Source: Mesorhizobium sp. INR15
Lineage (GTDB): Bacteria > Pseudomonadota > Alphaproteobacteria > Rhizobiales > Rhizobiaceae
DNA length: 64,000 nucleotides
Direction of reading: 5' to 3'
Assembly (NCBI RefSeq): GCF_015500075.1
Contig: NZ_CP045497.1
Location: forward strand, 62,001 to 126,000
The notes under the pieces were generated by a model that worked only from the letters and a program-made list of their open reading frames with translations, did no database searches and was not told where the DNA came from. Shown here in pieces: positions 50,924-60,368 of this stretch (position 1 is the stretch's first letter; each line of letters begins with the position of its first letter). The position numbers were made by a program, and so were the translations under genes.

Positions 50924-51547
50924 CTACAGCATCAATTCCGCTGCCACGCTGCCCGCCAGCACCAGACGAGCATTCACCAGATCGTTGCCATCCACCTTGT
51001 CAGCTACCTCGGCTTCCGACAACCCATAGCCGTGCCATCGGGCCTCGATACGCCGCCGCAGCTCGCTCTCATCCACCCCGATCGCAACGGTGGTGTCGAA
51101 CATCGAGCGAAGGCGATGCCAAGGGGCCTGATCAAGCAACAGGTAGTTCCCTTCGACGATGAGACGCCGCACTTCTTGGGGGATTATGCGCGCGCCGGCC
51201 CGCGCGATCTCGGTGTCGCGGTCGAAAACGGGAATTGCGATTTCTTGCACCTCGTTGGCCCTGAGGCGCATCAGCATCGACCCAAGGCCATCCACATCGA
51301 ACGTCTCTGGCGCCCCTTTTCGTCTCAGCAGCCCCCGGGCCTCCAACACCATGTCGTCGAGGTGATAGCCGTCCATTGGCAGCACAGCGGCCGATCCCAG
51401 TTCGAGGGTATTTAGGGCTCGCTCGAGCTTCTCGGCTGTCGTCGATTTACCGGAACCCGGCGGTCCCGCAATAGCGGTTATGCTGCGCCCATTGGCCCCG
51501 CGACGGAAAACCACGTCGACGAGTTGTTCGAACGTCAGAACTTCCAT
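50924..51547 (-). CDS. P-loop sugar-kinase-like protein (FrcK/uridine-kinase type)
   Basis: 207 aa. ITAIAGPPGSGKSTTAEKLE (Walker A), AVLPMDGYHLDDMVLEARGL, PVFDRDTEIARAGARII and EGNYLLLDQAPWHRL place it with the FrcK/pantothenate-kinase-like P-loop kinases found with rhizobial sugar ABC transporters. It may phosphorylate the imported sugar or a nucleoside. Last gene of the operon, 3 bp after the preceding stop. Confidence 0.82.
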   Translation of the reverse strand: MEVLTFEQLVDVVFRRGANGRSITAIAGPPGSGKSTTAEKLERALNTLELGSAAVLPMDGYHLDDMVLEARGLLRRKGAPETFDVDGLGSMLMRLRANEVQEIAIPVFDRDTEIARAGARIIPQEVRRLIVEGNYLLLDQAPWHRLRSMFDTTVAIGVDESELRRRIEARWHGYGLSEAEVADKVDGNDLVNARLVLAGSVAAELML

Positions 51548-51550
51548 TCT

Positions 51551-52315
51551 TCAAAGGTCTCGGCCGACCCAGCGCACCATGCGGGTAATGATGGCGTCAT
51601 AGCCGTCCCAATTCAAAAAGGCCTGCGACAACCAGTGCGGGCCGATGTCAGTGGTCCACGCAAGGGTCCGACCCTGGCCGTAGTCTCTGACCGCAAGCAA
51701 AGGGTGATCATGTCCGCGATATCGTGACGTGACCAGCACCTGGCCGTCAGGCTCGACGCGCGCGATGACCTTGTTCATCCCCAGGATCGACGGCCACTGG
51801 GAGGGCAGGCCCGAAAGGATCGGGTGTCCATTGTCGACAATTTCCGGATTGAGTCCCTCGGGTGCTTCAAGGCCGTCCGGATAGGGCAGGCACTCCACAG
51901 GAAGGCAATCTTCGAGTGGCGTATCGTGAAACCGGGCCATCCCATCCATGCCTTGAAAGCTGGTATAGCCGCCGGCCATCATCAGTCCGCCGCCAGCGTG
52001 CACCCACTGCCGCAGGACGTCGAGTCGGTTGATGCCGGCTAATCCTTGTCTGGTTTCTGGCGTCAGCAGCAGCGACAGCGCACCCACATCTGAAAGCACA
52101 ACGGCGGAGAAGGCCTGCAGAGCCTCGACGGTGCGCGGGAACTCGGCTTCACAGCGTTCGCCGCCGATCTGCGAGACGTTGATCCCCAAGCTTGCCAATG
52201 CCGCGATGAAACGAGTTGCGCCGTTCGCAAGACTTGCCGAACTGCCGACATCATATCCCTTGGCAACCGTGGACGTGACGAAGAATGTCTCGCCGGCGAG
52301 AAGGATTGGTTTCAT
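51551..52315 (-). CDS. Glutamine-amidotransferase-fold protein (ThuA/COG5426-like)
   Basis: 254 aa. KPILLAGETFFVTSTVAKGY, YDVG, FSAVVLSDVGALSLLLTPET, WVHAGGGLMMAGGYTSFQGM and a late TLAWTTDIGPHWLSQAFLNW fit the class I glutamine amidotransferase-like (DUF1355) group that often accompanies sugar transport genes. There is no clear Cys nucleophile elbow, so catalysis is uncertain. ATG 52315 chosen by homology. Between the binding-protein gene and the kinase gene. Confidence 0.75.
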   Translation of the reverse strand: MKPILLAGETFFVTSTVAKGYDVGSSASLANGATRFIAALASLGINVSQIGGERCEAEFPRTVEALQAFSAVVLSDVGALSLLLTPETRQGLAGINRLDVLRQWVHAGGGLMMAGGYTSFQGMDGMARFHDTPLEDCLPVECLPYPDGLEAPEGLNPEIVDNGHPILSGLPSQWPSILGMNKVIARVEPDGQVLVTSRYRGHDHPLLAVRDYGQGRTLAWTTDIGPHWLSQAFLNWDGYDAIITRMVRWVGRDL

Positions 52316-52506
52316 CAAACGTATCTCCTGATCTGGGTGCAAGGCGGCACCACTTCCGGCAATAGAGGCCGGGTCGGCGAGCCCCACCGGGTCTTCGCGA
52401 ACGGTGCCTGCGCGCAGGGCGCCCGGCGCGCACCGGGGCGTGGCTGACTTGGCTTGGAGGGATTTGGCGGCGCCTGCCGGGAGATCAGGCGCCGCCGACC
52501 ATCACG

Positions 52507-53511
52507 CTAGAACTTGAACTGATCGACGTTCTGCGGCGTGACGATTTGTGCTGGTCCGAGCACGACTTCACCGTCCTTGCCGACGGTGTAGTTGCCGAGG
52601 CGACCGGCCTTGAAGGTGTCGCCCTCCTTGGTTACCTTACACATCGCCACTTGCTGGGCGGCGTAGTAGGTCAGATAGCCAAGATCCTTCACGTTCCACC
52701 AGATGTCCTGGACGCTGCCGTCCTGGATGTACTTCTTGATGAGCGTCGCAGGGGCGAGGCCGGTGAGCTTGATTTTGCCGAGCAGACCAGCCTGGTCGAG
52801 CGCACGCGCCGCCGCCGGCAGGCCGATCCCGGCCGGAATGGTAATGCCCTTAAGGTTTGGGAAAGCCTGGGCGAGCGCCAGCGCCTGCTGCTGGTTGACC
52901 TGCTCGCTCTCCTGGCCATAGGCGACCTGCACGAGATTCATCTTGGCGTATTTGGCATCGGCCTTCATCTTGGCCTTCATGTAGTCGATCCAGGCATTCT
53001 GGTTGCTGGCGGTCGGGGTCGACGAGAGGATGGCGAAATCGCCATCATAGCCAATCATCTGCCCCATAGATTCGAGCATCATCTCGGCGAGGCTGTCGCC
53101 TTTGGCCTGGTTCAGGAACAGCGTCCGCGCGCCGACGGCGACGTCGGAATCGTAGGACACGACCTTGACGCCCTGCTGCATCGCGCGCTTCAACGCCGGC
53201 GCGACAGCGTTTGCATCATTGGCCGAAATGGCGATGACGCCGACCTGCTGCGACACCAGGTTGTTGATGAAGGCGATCTGCGCCTCGGCGGTGGCCTGCG
53301 ACGGCGCTTCCTTGATTGCCTTGCCGCCGATTTCCCCGGCGGCTTCGTCGGCGCCGGTCTGGGCGACCTGAAAATAGGGATCGGTATCGAGTTTGGGTAG
53401 GAAGCCCACCGTTACAGGCGCTGTTGCGCATTGCTCGGCGGCCAGAGCGGTAGAGGCTAACAGGGCAATGCCCGCCGCCAATCCCAGGGCTTTGACTAAA
53501 CGTCCGGTCAT
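52507..53511 (-). CDS. Sugar ABC transporter substrate-binding protein (RhaS/LsrB-like)
   Basis: 334 aa. Signal peptide (VKALGLAAGIALLASTALAA), then VTVGFLPKLDTDPYFQVAQT, VGVIAISANDANAVAPALKR, KVVSYDSDVAVGARTLFLNQ and KLTGLAPATLIKKYIQDGSV. It has the layout of RhaS/LsrB-type type I binding proteins for deoxysugars or AI-2. Periplasmic. Third structural gene of the minus-strand operon, after the two membrane components. Ligand cannot be read from sequence. Confidence 0.85.
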   Translation of the reverse strand: MTGRLVKALGLAAGIALLASTALAAEQCATAPVTVGFLPKLDTDPYFQVAQTGADEAAGEIGGKAIKEAPSQATAEAQIAFINNLVSQQVGVIAISANDANAVAPALKRAMQQGVKVVSYDSDVAVGARTLFLNQAKGDSLAEMMLESMGQMIGYDGDFAILSSTPTASNQNAWIDYMKAKMKADAKYAKMNLVQVAYGQESEQVNQQQALALAQAFPNLKGITIPAGIGLPAAARALDQAGLLGKIKLTGLAPATLIKKYIQDGSVQDIWWNVKDLGYLTYYAAQQVAMCKVTKEGDTFKAGRLGNYTVGKDGEVVLGPAQIVTPQNVDQFKF

Positions 53512-53576
53512 AATATTCCTCCGTGTTGATCCGATTCCAGGCTGGAATTGAGCAATCGGCGGTGCGTACCTGGAGT

Positions 53577-54581
53577 TTACGCATCGCCTTTCCGAAAGGG
53601 CTGGCCCAGTTTGAGCCGGCCGAAGAGATGTTGGGCTGCGTTGCTGACAGTCAGCGACAGGATCAGGAGCAGGCCGATCACGGTGCCCTGCGCATCGCCG
53701 CCGACTTGCAGCAGTCCGAGAACATTGCGGAGCGTCGCCACTAGCAGCATGGCCCAGAATACGCCGGTCAGTCGGCCTTTGCCGCCGAAGACGCTGACGC
53801 CACCGAGCAGCGCGATGGTGATGACGTCGAGTTCGATACCGACCGCGTTATCGGCCCGGGCATTGGCCAGACGGGCCGCGTAGACCATGCCGGCCATAGC
53901 GCAGACCACCCCGGAGGTAACGAAGAGGCCGAAGATGGTCCGCCCGAGTTGCACACCCGAATAGCGCGCCGCGTCCGGACTGCCGCCGATGGCATAGATG
54001 CGCCGGCCCACGGGCATTTTCTGTAGCGCCACGAGGAAGAGCGGGGCGAGGACGAGGAAGGGCACGATCGTCCACGGGATCAGCGTGCCCGGCACGTTGT
54101 TGATGCCGAAATCGAGGAAGGCATCAGGGAAGTCGTTGATCGAATTAACCCCGAGCAGGATGTAGCCGACCCCCCTGAACATCGCCATCGTGGCGAGAGT
54201 CACGATCAGCGAGGGAAGCTTGAGCCAGGTGACCATGAGACCGTTGAAGGCCCCGCAGGCGGCACCGGCCAGCAGCGTCAGGGCGATGGCGGGCACCAGC
54301 GGCATGCCGGCTTGTGTCAGCATGCCAAAGACCACGCTCGACAAAGCGAGGATGCTGGCGACGGAAAGATCGATCTCACGGCCGACAATGAGCAGCACCA
54401 TCGGCAGCACGATCAGCGCGCGCTCCGAGACGCCGGCGATCGCCTGAGAGATGTTGAAGGCGGTGAAGAAATGCGGCACGCCAAAAATGGCGTAGACGAT
54501 GACGATGATTGTCAGTACGGCGAGGAAATTGTCCCAGTTGCCGAAGCGCTCGATGAAGTACGGATGGCGGCTGTCGTTCAT
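53577..54581 (-). CDS. Sugar ABC transporter permease
   Basis: 334 aa, eight to ten hydrophobic spans. VLLIVGREIDLSVASILALS, SLIVTLATMAMFRGVGYILL, YAIGGSPDAARYSGVQLGRT and VITIALLGGVSVFGGKGRLT are hallmarks of the RbsC/LsrC/RhaP permease family. It pairs with the permease domain of the fused protein encoded upstream to form the channel. Its ATG overlaps the end of that gene by 4 bp. Confidence 0.9.
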   Translation of the reverse strand: MNDSRHPYFIERFGNWDNFLAVLTIIVIVYAIFGVPHFFTAFNISQAIAGVSERALIVLPMVLLIVGREIDLSVASILALSSVVFGMLTQAGMPLVPAIALTLLAGAACGAFNGLMVTWLKLPSLIVTLATMAMFRGVGYILLGVNSINDFPDAFLDFGINNVPGTLIPWTIVPFLVLAPLFLVALQKMPVGRRIYAIGGSPDAARYSGVQLGRTIFGLFVTSGVVCAMAGMVYAARLANARADNAVGIELDVITIALLGGVSVFGGKGRLTGVFWAMLLVATLRNVLGLLQVGGDAQGTVIGLLLILSLTVSNAAQHLFGRLKLGQPFRKGDA

Positions 54582-57145
54582 ACCGTGACCTTTCGGATCC
54601 GGGTAGCCCGGCGCGACACATAGGCGTCGACGCCGACCGCAAGCAGGATGACGAGGCCGTAAATACCCTGCAGCCAGAGTGGGTCGACGCGGACCAGCGT
54701 CAGGCCGTTATTAATGACCAGGAGGGTTATCGAGCCGAGGGCAACGCCAAGGATCGAGCCGGCGCCGCCGCGGATGGCAACGCCGCCGACCACGACCGCG
54801 GCGATGACAGTCAACTCGAAACCCGAGGCCACGCGGGCATCGACGGTTGCGTAGCGCGACGCCCACAGGGCCCCGGTGAAACCCGAAAGCAGGCCGGAAA
54901 GCGCGAAAGCGAGCAGCACGCGGCGCTGCACCGGAATGCCGATAAGCACGGCGCCAGCGGGGTTGGAGCCGACGGCATAGAGTTCCCGTCCGATCGACAG
55001 CGACCGCAACCCCCAGCCAATCGCCGCTAAGGTTACGAGCGCGATGACGAGGATGGCCGGCACGCCGAAGAGGCTCGCGCTGGTCATATCGAGCCAGGCC
55101 TGCGGCACCTCATCGGCGCTGATCTGCATGCCGCCGGCCCAGAGGCTGTTGAGGCCCCGGAAGATCGACAGGGTTCCCAGCGTCACGACGATCGCGGGCA
55201 CCCTGGCGTAGGCAATGACGACGCCATTGGCGATGCCGCAGACGAGGCCGATTGCGCAGGATAGCAGCAGGGCTCCCGCGACGCCGATTTCCGGATGCAG
55301 ATGGAGGGTCGAAGCGGCGCCATAGGCCGCGAGCCCGATCATGGCGGCTACCGACAGGTCGATGCTGCGCGTCAGCACGACCAACATTTCGGCCGCAGCC
55401 ACGATCATCAGCAGGCCAGCATCCATGGCCAGCGCCGACAGATTGGCGACGCTGAGCATGCGCGGATTAATTAGGAAGATCGGGATGACGACGGCAATGA
55501 TCGCCGCGACGAGGCCGAGTTCGCGCCTGGCGAGGGAGCGGTGCGGCGAAGCGACTGCGATTTCGGGGCGCGGGCCCGGCTGGGCGGCATAGGGTTGGAG
55601 CGGCACGACGTTGGCGGCGAGCGCGTCGACGTCGGTCGCGGCGCGGATGACTTTTTCCTGGCTGGCCTCGTCGCGGCTGAACTCGCCCGCCACGTCTCCC
55701 TCGCGCAGCACGATCATGCGGTCGCACATGCCGAGGAGCTCCGGCAGCTCGGAGGAAATCAGGATGATCGCTAGCCCCTGCGAGGCAAGGCTCGCGATCA
55801 TCGCGTGGACGTCTGCCTTGGTCTGGACGTCGATGCCCTGGGTCGGCTCGTCAAGGATGAGCACGCGCGGCTGGGTCGCAAGCCACTTCGACAGCACGAC
55901 TTTCTGCTGGTTGCCGCCGGACAGGGTGCTGACCGCCTGATCGTAGCTGCCAAAGCGCAGCCGCAACCGGTCGAGATGCGGTTTGGCGAGCGCCAGCTCC
56001 TTGGTGCGCGAGATGAGGTTCAGCGTCGTCGTCTTGTCGAGTACGGTCAGCGAAGCGTTGTCGAGAATGGAGAAGTCCATCACCAAGCTTTGCCCGATGC
56101 GGTCCTCGGAGACGTAGGCGATGCCATGCTCCATGGCGTCCTTCGGTGAGCGAAAGGCCGATTCCGCGCCATCGATGGCAATAGTGCCGGCGGTCGGCCG
56201 GTCGATGCCGAACAAGACCCGGGCAATCTCGGTACGGCCGCTGCCGACGAGCCCGCCAAGGCCGAGGATCTCGCCGGCGCGCAGATCGAAAGACACGTCG
56301 CGAAAAGCGCCGTCACGGCCGAGGCCCTTGACGCTGACGACGGTGGCGCCCACCGCCGCATCATGGGTGGGGTAAAGACCGCTGAGCGTGCGGCCGATCA
56401 TCAGTTGCACGGCGCGCTCGCGCGTCAGGTCGCTGGCGCGCTCGGTGCCGACTAGATGACCGTCGCGGAGCACCGCAATACGGTCCGCCACGCGATAGAT
56501 TTCATCCATGCGATGGCCGACGAACATCATGGCGACGCCGTGGGCGCGCAGGTCGTTGACCACGGCAAACAGCCGTTCCACCTCTCGCTGGGACAGCGCC
56601 GCGGTCGGCTCATCCATGATGAGCACGCGGGCATCGAGCGACAGCGCCCGGGCGATCTCGACCAGTTGCTGCTCGGAGGTGCGCAAGCGGGCAAGCGGCG
56701 CGTCGATGTCGCAATTGAGGCCCACAAGATTCAACAGCCGCTCGGCATCGCTGCGCATCCGCCGATGGTCGACGGACCAGGAAGGGTTGGCGCCCGTCTG
56801 GCCGATAAAGAGATTCTCAGCGACGGTTAAATCAGGAAACAGCCCCGGATGCTGGTGCATCACGGCGATGCCAGCGCGCTGGGCGCTCAGCGGCGAGAAG
56901 AAATGCTCCGACTTGCCGCCCACCAGCACGCTGCCGAGGTCGGGCCGGTGAACGCCGGCGAGCAGCTTGACGCAGGTGCTTTTACCCGCGCCGTTCTCGC
57001 CCAGCAGGGCCAGGACTTCGCCTGCCCGCAAATCGATTGAGACGTCGGCAACCGCGACGGTGCCCCCAAAAACCTTGGTCACCCCGGAGAGGGAAGCGAT
57101 GACGACGCTGGTTTCCGCATGCGCACTGGTGGCGGGCGTCAGCAT
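54578..57145 (-). CDS. Fused sugar ABC transporter: double ATPase plus permease
   Basis: 855 aa. ATPase 1: LALLGENGAGKSTCVKLLAG (Walker A) and VLIMDEPTAALS; its signature region reads LRTSEQQLVEIARALSLD. ATPase 2 has LSGGNQQKVVLSKWLATQPR and LILDEPTQGIDVQ. From residue about 520 a full RbsC-type permease follows (VIPIFLINPRMLSVANLSAL, EMLVVLTRSIDLSVAAMIGL, VTLGTLSIFRGLNSLWAGGM). RbsA- and RbsC-type proteins are normally separate; here one chain carries both. First gene of the operon, with an operator-like site upstream (57318-57334). Confidence 0.92.
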   Translation of the reverse strand: MLTPATSAHAETSVVIASLSGVTKVFGGTVAVADVSIDLRAGEVLALLGENGAGKSTCVKLLAGVHRPDLGSVLVGGKSEHFFSPLSAQRAGIAVMHQHPGLFPDLTVAENLFIGQTGANPSWSVDHRRMRSDAERLLNLVGLNCDIDAPLARLRTSEQQLVEIARALSLDARVLIMDEPTAALSQREVERLFAVVNDLRAHGVAMMFVGHRMDEIYRVADRIAVLRDGHLVGTERASDLTRERAVQLMIGRTLSGLYPTHDAAVGATVVSVKGLGRDGAFRDVSFDLRAGEILGLGGLVGSGRTEIARVLFGIDRPTAGTIAIDGAESAFRSPKDAMEHGIAYVSEDRIGQSLVMDFSILDNASLTVLDKTTTLNLISRTKELALAKPHLDRLRLRFGSYDQAVSTLSGGNQQKVVLSKWLATQPRVLILDEPTQGIDVQTKADVHAMIASLASQGLAIILISSELPELLGMCDRMIVLREGDVAGEFSRDEASQEKVIRAATDVDALAANVVPLQPYAAQPGPRPEIAVASPHRSLARRELGLVAAIIAVVIPIFLINPRMLSVANLSALAMDAGLLMIVAAAEMLVVLTRSIDLSVAAMIGLAAYGAASTLHLHPEIGVAGALLLSCAIGLVCGIANGVVIAYARVPAIVVTLGTLSIFRGLNSLWAGGMQISADEVPQAWLDMTSASLFGVPAILVIALVTLAAIGWGLRSLSIGRELYAVGSNPAGAVLIGIPVQRRVLLAFALSGLLSGFTGALWASRYATVDARVASGFELTVIAAVVVGGVAIRGGAGSILGVALGSITLLVINNGLTLVRVDPLWLQGIYGLVILLAVGVDAYVSRRATRIRKVTV

Positions 57146-57317
57146 CTTACTCGATCCCCCGGGACCGGCGTTCACTCGGCGCGCCGTCTCCGAGCGTCGT
57201 TCGCTTCGCGGCCACTGCACGGTTTGGCTGCATCAGTCCACCTCGCTGGCGTTCGAGCTAGCCGACTGCCAACGGCCGCCCTCGCCCAACCAATGAAGGG
57301 TTGGCTTTTCGTTATTA

Positions 57318-57334
57318 TTTAAAGCAGATTACTA
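57318..57334 (-). promoter_or_regulatory. Candidate ROK operator before the ABC operon
   Basis: TTTAAAGCAGATTACTA shares AAAGCAGNTTNCT with the palindrome at 57587-57601 before the ROK gene. The surrounding AT-rich tract (57305-57345) is unlike the GC-rich neighbourhood and probably also holds the operon promoter. About 175 bp from the operon start. Confidence 0.45.
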
Positions 57335-57586
57335 TAATAGAAGGTTGTCTGCGTCAATGGGGCGTGATTTGATTATTTGCTTGGGCCGATGGCGCGGACA
57401 ACGGGGCTAGGGGTGGCGTTCGCCATGGCCGCCTTATCGGTGCGTCCGGAGATCATTGATTTACGGTCGCAGCGCGACCTGTTCGGCCAATGCTGGCGCG
57501 ACGGGTTGGCACAAGCGGGCTGGTGGCGTTGGCGTCTGCGATTGGCGGCTGGCCCGCGCGGTGCTAGCTGTTAGTGGCCTCAATAT

Positions 57587-57601
57587 AAAGCAGTTTGCTT
57601 T
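57587..57601 (+). promoter_or_regulatory. Candidate ROK operator before the regulator gene
   Basis: AAAGCAGTTTGCTTT, a perfect 6-bp dyad with a 3-bp centre, 27 bp before the ROK start. Its left half reappears in front of the divergent operon at 57321. Suggests autoregulation and control of the transporter. Confidence 0.5.
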
Positions 57602-57628
57602 CAATAACTGGCGGCAGGACGAGGGAAA

Positions 57629-58864
57629 ATGGCAGGCGGCAGCAACTCGGTCCAATTGCGGCACTACAACGAGCGGGTCGTGCTTGATGCCATCCGGCGG
57701 TTTGGACAGGCCTCCAAGGCCGAGGTGGCGCGCTTCGCCCACTTGACGCCGCCGGCGGTCGCGGCGATCGTTCAGGCCCTCGTCGCGGCCGGCTATGTGA
57801 AAGAGAACGGCAAGCGCTTCGGCGGGAAGGGGCAGCCTTCCGCGATGTACGAGCTGGCGCCGGACGGGGCTTATGCCATCGGTCTCCATATCGGGCGGCG
57901 GGCGCTCGATGCGATCCTGATCGGCTTCTCCGGCCAGATTTGCGCCTTTGAGACGCATGATTACGATCACCCCAATCCCGACGAAATCCGGCGCTTGGGG
58001 AATGGCGTGGTGAAACGCTTCCACAAGCAGCTGGGCGAGGTCGGCAGTGCGCGCCTCGTCGGGGTCGGGATTTCGGCACCCTATTTCATCGGAGGCTGGG
58101 ACGACGAACTCGGATTTCCCGCCGATGTCCGTGGCAAGTGGCGCGCCGTCAACCTGGCTTCCGGCGTGCTCGACACCGGGGGGTTGCCGGTGCTGGTGGA
58201 AAACGACGCCTCCGCCGCCGCGATCGCCGAGCTGATCTACGGCGCCGGAAAGCAATATGCCGACTTCCTGCACATTTCGCTCAGTACATTCGTCGGGGCG
58301 GGCCTCGTGCTCGACGGCACCCTGCAGACCGGCCCCAACGGCAACACCGCGGCGTTCGGCCCGTTTCCGGTAACCCATTCGTCGCTGCCATCCGTGCCAA
58401 GGCCAAAGGGCAAGTTCGAGGTGCTGTTGCACCGAGCGTCGATCTATACGCTGGTCAACCATTTGCGGTTTGGCGGGGTCGAGATCCGGCGGGTACGGGA
58501 ACTGGACCCTATGCCACCGGGGGCCGGTCATTTGGTTTCGGAGTGGCAGGACGACTGTGCCGACGCCCTGGCCCAGGCAATCATCGGCAGTATCGCGGTT
58601 GTAGATGTACAGGCGGTGGTCATCGATGGCCTCCTACCGCAGTCCCTACTGATCGATACGGTGTCGCGTGTGCGGAATCGGTTCGCCGACATGGTGCCTT
58701 CAGGCCTAATCGCCCCCGAGATAATGGTAGGCACACTCGGCGCCAAAGCCTCTGCACTCGGCGCGAGCCTGCTGCCGATCTACTCGATGTTCGGTCCTGA
58801 TACGGGCGTACTGATGAAAAAGGCCGTCGACAAGAAGCCGCTGATGGTGGGTTCGATGGTGTGA
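57629..58864 (+). CDS. ROK-family transcriptional regulator
   Basis: 411 aa. Winged helix at the N-terminus (RFGQASKAEVARFAHLTPPA, VAAIVQALVAAGYVKENG), then a ROK domain (DGAYAIGLHIGRRALDAILI, LVGVGISAPYFIGG, VLVENDASAAAIAELIYGAG, FLHISLSTFVGAGLVLDGTL). The glycine-rich sugar-kinase loop is present, but the usual ROK CxCGxxGC zinc motif is not seen. Divergent from the transporter operon, so probably its repressor, released by the sugar or its phosphate. Confidence 0.87.
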   Translation: MAGGSNSVQLRHYNERVVLDAIRRFGQASKAEVARFAHLTPPAVAAIVQALVAAGYVKENGKRFGGKGQPSAMYELAPDGAYAIGLHIGRRALDAILIGFSGQICAFETHDYDHPNPDEIRRLGNGVVKRFHKQLGEVGSARLVGVGISAPYFIGGWDDELGFPADVRGKWRAVNLASGVLDTGGLPVLVENDASAAAIAELIYGAGKQYADFLHISLSTFVGAGLVLDGTLQTGPNGNTAAFGPFPVTHSSLPSVPRPKGKFEVLLHRASIYTLVNHLRFGGVEIRRVRELDPMPPGAGHLVSEWQDDCADALAQAIIGSIAVVDVQAVVIDGLLPQSLLIDTVSRVRNRFADMVPSGLIAPEIMVGTLGAKASALGASLLPIYSMFGPDTGVLMKKAVDKKPLMVGSMV

Positions 58865-58894
58865 CCTATCGCTGCTCTGGCCTCGGCTTGTGAG

Positions 58895-59479
58895 GGCGTT
58901 GGTGCACGGATCCGAAGTATCGTGGATAGGCGCTGGTGCGCGGATCGGCAGAAGGTCAGCATTCGCTCTTTGAGAAGTCGCCTATTTCGTTGCCTCCGCC
59001 GATGCCTCGCAACGAACGGATTTCGGACGTCCACAGGCAAGCATTCGGTTCAAAATGGTGACGCCGATCGCAGCCTCTGTCTGTTGAGCAAGGAATGAGC
59101 GAGCACGCAAACGCTTTGGCGCAGCCGCAGCCCAAACACCATGCCCAGCATCAAAGCAGTTTCGATAGCGAGATCAGAGTAGCGCGGCTGGCCACCACGC
59201 GTCTTGCGACGCGGGGCGGCCCAACCGATAAGAGCTTCCGGCGTGATCCAAAGGGTCAAACTGCCACGGCGACAAAGGCCGGCCTCATATTCCGCCCAGT
59301 TCGTCACTTTGAACTTCATTTTACCGATGCGATGACGGCGGTCGGCGTTATGTTTGTGTGGCATGCTGGTTCATTCAAGCTGGTGGGGATCTCAGCCGAA
59401 TAAGCAAGAATCGTTGAAGTCTTATTCGTGCACCAACGCTGCCCAGATCCACGATACTTCGGATCCGTGCACCAACGCC
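58895..59479 (-). repeat. 33-bp perfect inverted repeats bounding a 585-bp segment
   Basis: The left copy at 58895-58927 begins GGCGTTGGTGCACGGATC. The right copy at 59447-59479 is its exact inverse. A related motif (GGCGCTGGTGCGCGGATC) lies just inside the left end, and a related inverse just inside the right end. The segment encloses a truncated IS5-type transposase gene. No exact flanking target duplication was seen. Could be the ends of the decayed IS or an independent small element. Confidence 0.65.
59050..59364 (-). pseudogene. IS5-family transposase, N-terminal fragment
   Basis: MPHKHNADRRHRIGKMKFKV, TNWAEYEAGLCRRGSLTLWI and QPRYSDLAIETALMLGMVFG match the N-terminus of IS5-type transposases of rhizobia. 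After LRQSV the match ends and the frame continues as unrelated residues. Catalytic domain missing. Confidence 0.75.
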
Positions 59480-59561
59480 GTTGTGCAGCTTACGCCGCCT
59501 GGATCGTTGCACAGGCGGGCTGATGAAAAACACCTCACGACTCGGCGAGCCTGCGATCGGG

Positions 59562-60110
59562 TCATTTGGTTCTGGAACTGACTTGGAATTTGAGTTCGAA
59601 GAAGATGAGCCAATCCTTGAAGTCGTCAGAAATTTGATAGTAGGCCTCGATACGTCTGAATCCCAGACTCTCGTACAGTCGCATCGCGGCTTTCTGGTTT
59701 TTGCTGGTGTCGAGACGTATCCCGTCATAGCCGGCGGAAGACGCATTCTGCATGATCCGCTCCGCCAGAGCCCGGCCCACTCCAAGCCCGTGGAACTCTG
59801 GCGAAACAAACATTCGCTTCATCTCGCAAAAGCCGCCAGGTAATGGCCGCAATGCCACACAGCCCGCGGGCTTTTCGTGGTGGTAGGCGATCAAAAGGCT
59901 GCCAAGAGGCGGTGCATACTTTCCGGGTAATCCCGCCAGCTCTCGTTCGAATTCCACTTCGTCGAAATACCGATCCACTCTATCTCGATCGATGGCACTG
60001 AGGTTGCGCCCCCACACGACGAAAGCGCGCATCAGTGTGCGCACTTGGTCCAAGTGAGCGAGCGTTGTCGCCTGCACAATTTGGGTCTTCTCGACGATGC
60101 TATTTTGCAT
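59562..60110 (-). CDS. GNAT-family acetyltransferase
   Basis: 182 aa. CEMKRMFVSPEFHGLGVGRA, LAERIMQNASSAGYDGIRLD and NQKAAMRLYESLGFRRI give the acetyl-CoA-binding loop (GLGVGR) and the C-terminal motif of GNAT enzymes. Substrate unknown. Stands alone between two mobile-element remnants. Confidence 0.85.
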   Translation of the reverse strand: MQNSIVEKTQIVQATTLAHLDQVRTLMRAFVVWGRNLSAIDRDRVDRYFDEVEFERELAGLPGKYAPPLGSLLIAYHHEKPAGCVALRPLPGGFCEMKRMFVSPEFHGLGVGRALAERIMQNASSAGYDGIRLDTSKNQKAAMRLYESLGFRRIEAYYQISDDFKDWLIFFELKFQVSSRTK

Positions 60111-60368
60111 TGCCTACTCCAAGGCTCTTTATCGAAGCCGTAGTCTGAACGTTTGGGATGACCTCGATATTCCCGTGGGCATGCCGGCCATCTCAGAAGC
60201 GCGCTCGGGCCAGGCCGCCTAGAGCGTTTGCGATGGAGGTGACCTCGACGCATCGCAGACCTCCATGGATGCGCCAAGCTCAGAAACGTGCCGTCGAGGA
60301 CACTTGGCGCCACATCGGCCAGCTCGTCGAAACGTAAGCGCGAATTTCGCCGCACCTTTTTGCGTTGA
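60111..60368 (+). other. Intergenic stretch, nothing recognised
   Basis: About 260 bp between the acetyltransferase start and the transposase relic. No gene or clear motif; may include rearranged transposon DNA. Confidence 0.4.
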
